From Kineococcus sp. NBC_00420 (GTDB lineage Bacteria > Actinomycetota > Actinomycetes > Actinomycetales > Kineococcaceae): a stretch of DNA of 64,000 nucleotides. Location: assembly GCF_036021035.1 (NCBI RefSeq), contig NZ_CP107930.1, forward strand, positions 4,674,006-4,738,005, given 5' to 3'. The notes beneath the pieces were generated by a model. That model ran no database searches. It saw nothing but the letters and a program-made list of their open reading frames with translations, and was not told the origin of the DNA. Both the position numbers and the translations under genes were made by a program. This document shows positions 63,723-64,000 of this stretch, piece by piece (positions within the stretch are counted from its first letter, which is position 1; every line of letters begins with the position of its first letter).

Positions 63723-64000
63723 ATGACACCCCGAGGACACCTGGACCGAGCGAGTGCCACGGCGTCCAGGGTGTTGATGGCTCACAGTCTCCTGGTGCTG
63801 CGGCTGAGCATGGGAGTCGTGTTCCTCGGTTTCGGCGTCCTGAAGTTCTTTCCCGGAACCAGCCCGGCGCAAGACCTCGCGGTGACGACCACCCGCATGC
63901 TGACCTTCGGACTGGTCCCCGACCACCTCGCACTGATCGGCGTCGCCTCGCTGGAGACGGTCATCGGTGCGTGCCTGCTGCTCGGCGGGAGGTTCCTGCC
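63723..64000 (+). CDS. DoxX-like membrane protein, partial at the right edge
   Basis: The frame stays open to the end of the window, giving about 92 residues without a stop. Starts at 63720 (GTG), 63723 (ATG) and 63777 (ATG) are in frame. The last gives MAHSLLVLRLSMGVVFLGFG, the typical first helix of DoxX/DoxD-family proteins, followed by KFFPG and a second helix (LALIGVASLETVIGACLLLGG). I list the longer form. DoxX-type proteins are small four-helix membrane proteins linked to redox or stress functions. The rest of the gene lies beyond the window. Confidence 0.7.
   Translation, partial: MTPRGHLDRASATASRVLMAHSLLVLRLSMGVVFLGFGVLKFFPGTSPAQDLAVTTTRMLTFGLVPDHLALIGVASLETVIGACLLLGGRFL

Overview
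The window is very GC-rich, with long overlapping ORFs in every frame, many GTG starts and 4-nt GTGA/ATGA gene overlaps. It carries a DtxR/IdeR-style iron box, polyphosphate glucokinase, an F420-type oxidoreductase, DUF3145/DUF3052 proteins and a fabD-fabH-acpP-fabF operon beside a PucR-type regulator. Together these indicate a chromosomal segment of a high-GC actinobacterium. Kineococcus or a relative in the Kineosporiaceae is my best guess, by inference only. I see no rRNA, CRISPR array, intact insertion sequence or integrase.

Region by region. 0-5 kb: the tail of a GntR/FCD regulator, threonine dehydratase (ilvA), then the iron-uptake operon efeU-efeO-efeB behind a putative iron box. 5-7.1 kb: two unknown genes and DUF3145, with two near-identical hairpin repeats flanking one of the unknown genes plus DUF3145. 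7.1-12.3 kb: type II fatty-acid synthesis (fabD, fabH, acpP, fabF) with a FasR-like regulator. 12.3-18.4 kb: aceE, fdhD, DUF3052, an AhpE-like peroxiredoxin and tRNA-Val. 18.4-21.2 kb: a Nif3-like protein, a zinc-ribbon coiled-coil protein and an RNase HI/phosphatase fusion. This 7-21 kb gene set matches, from memory, the mycobacterial Rv2228c-Rv2245 neighbourhood. 21.1-23.7 kb: an MMPL exporter divergent from a MarR regulator, with twin palindromes between them. 23.7-29.3 kb: a Wadjet-type SMC complex jetA-jetB-jetC, translationally coupled but with no jetD.

29.5-34.5 kb: a sugar ABC importer (binding protein plus two permeases, no ATPase) divergent from a LacI regulator with two operators. 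34.5-42.7 kb: an ArsB-like permease, YaaA, RNase P RNA (rnpB), a TetR/Ohr pair, two small unknown genes, an F420-dependent oxidoreductase, ppgK, a PspC protein and map.

42.7-56.8 kb is a co-directional block built around the ter stress system: telA, three tandem XpaC-like paralogues, an AIM24 protein, two TerD proteins, a DUF475/TerC-like membrane protein and a TerA-like protein. It ends in a coupled enzyme cassette (CitE-like lyase, PRTase-TRSP, StiP-type PRTase, HAD phosphatase) of the kind predicted to make a nucleoside-like metabolite. A PHP-domain phosphatase follows. 56.8-64 kb: membrane proteins, an alpha/beta hydrolase, a Cds1-like PLP enzyme, a GH13 alpha-glucosidase with a divergent ROK regulator, and the start of a DoxX-like gene.

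The most unusual parts are the JetD-less Wadjet operon, the ter block with its triplicated partner genes and uncharacterised enzyme cassette, and the flanking hairpin repeats at 5.8 and 7.1 kb. Several genes (fasR, nif3-like, yaaA, LLM oxidoreductase, ppgK, map, tetR) have a TANNNT -10 motif 6-8 nt before the start codon and so look leaderless.
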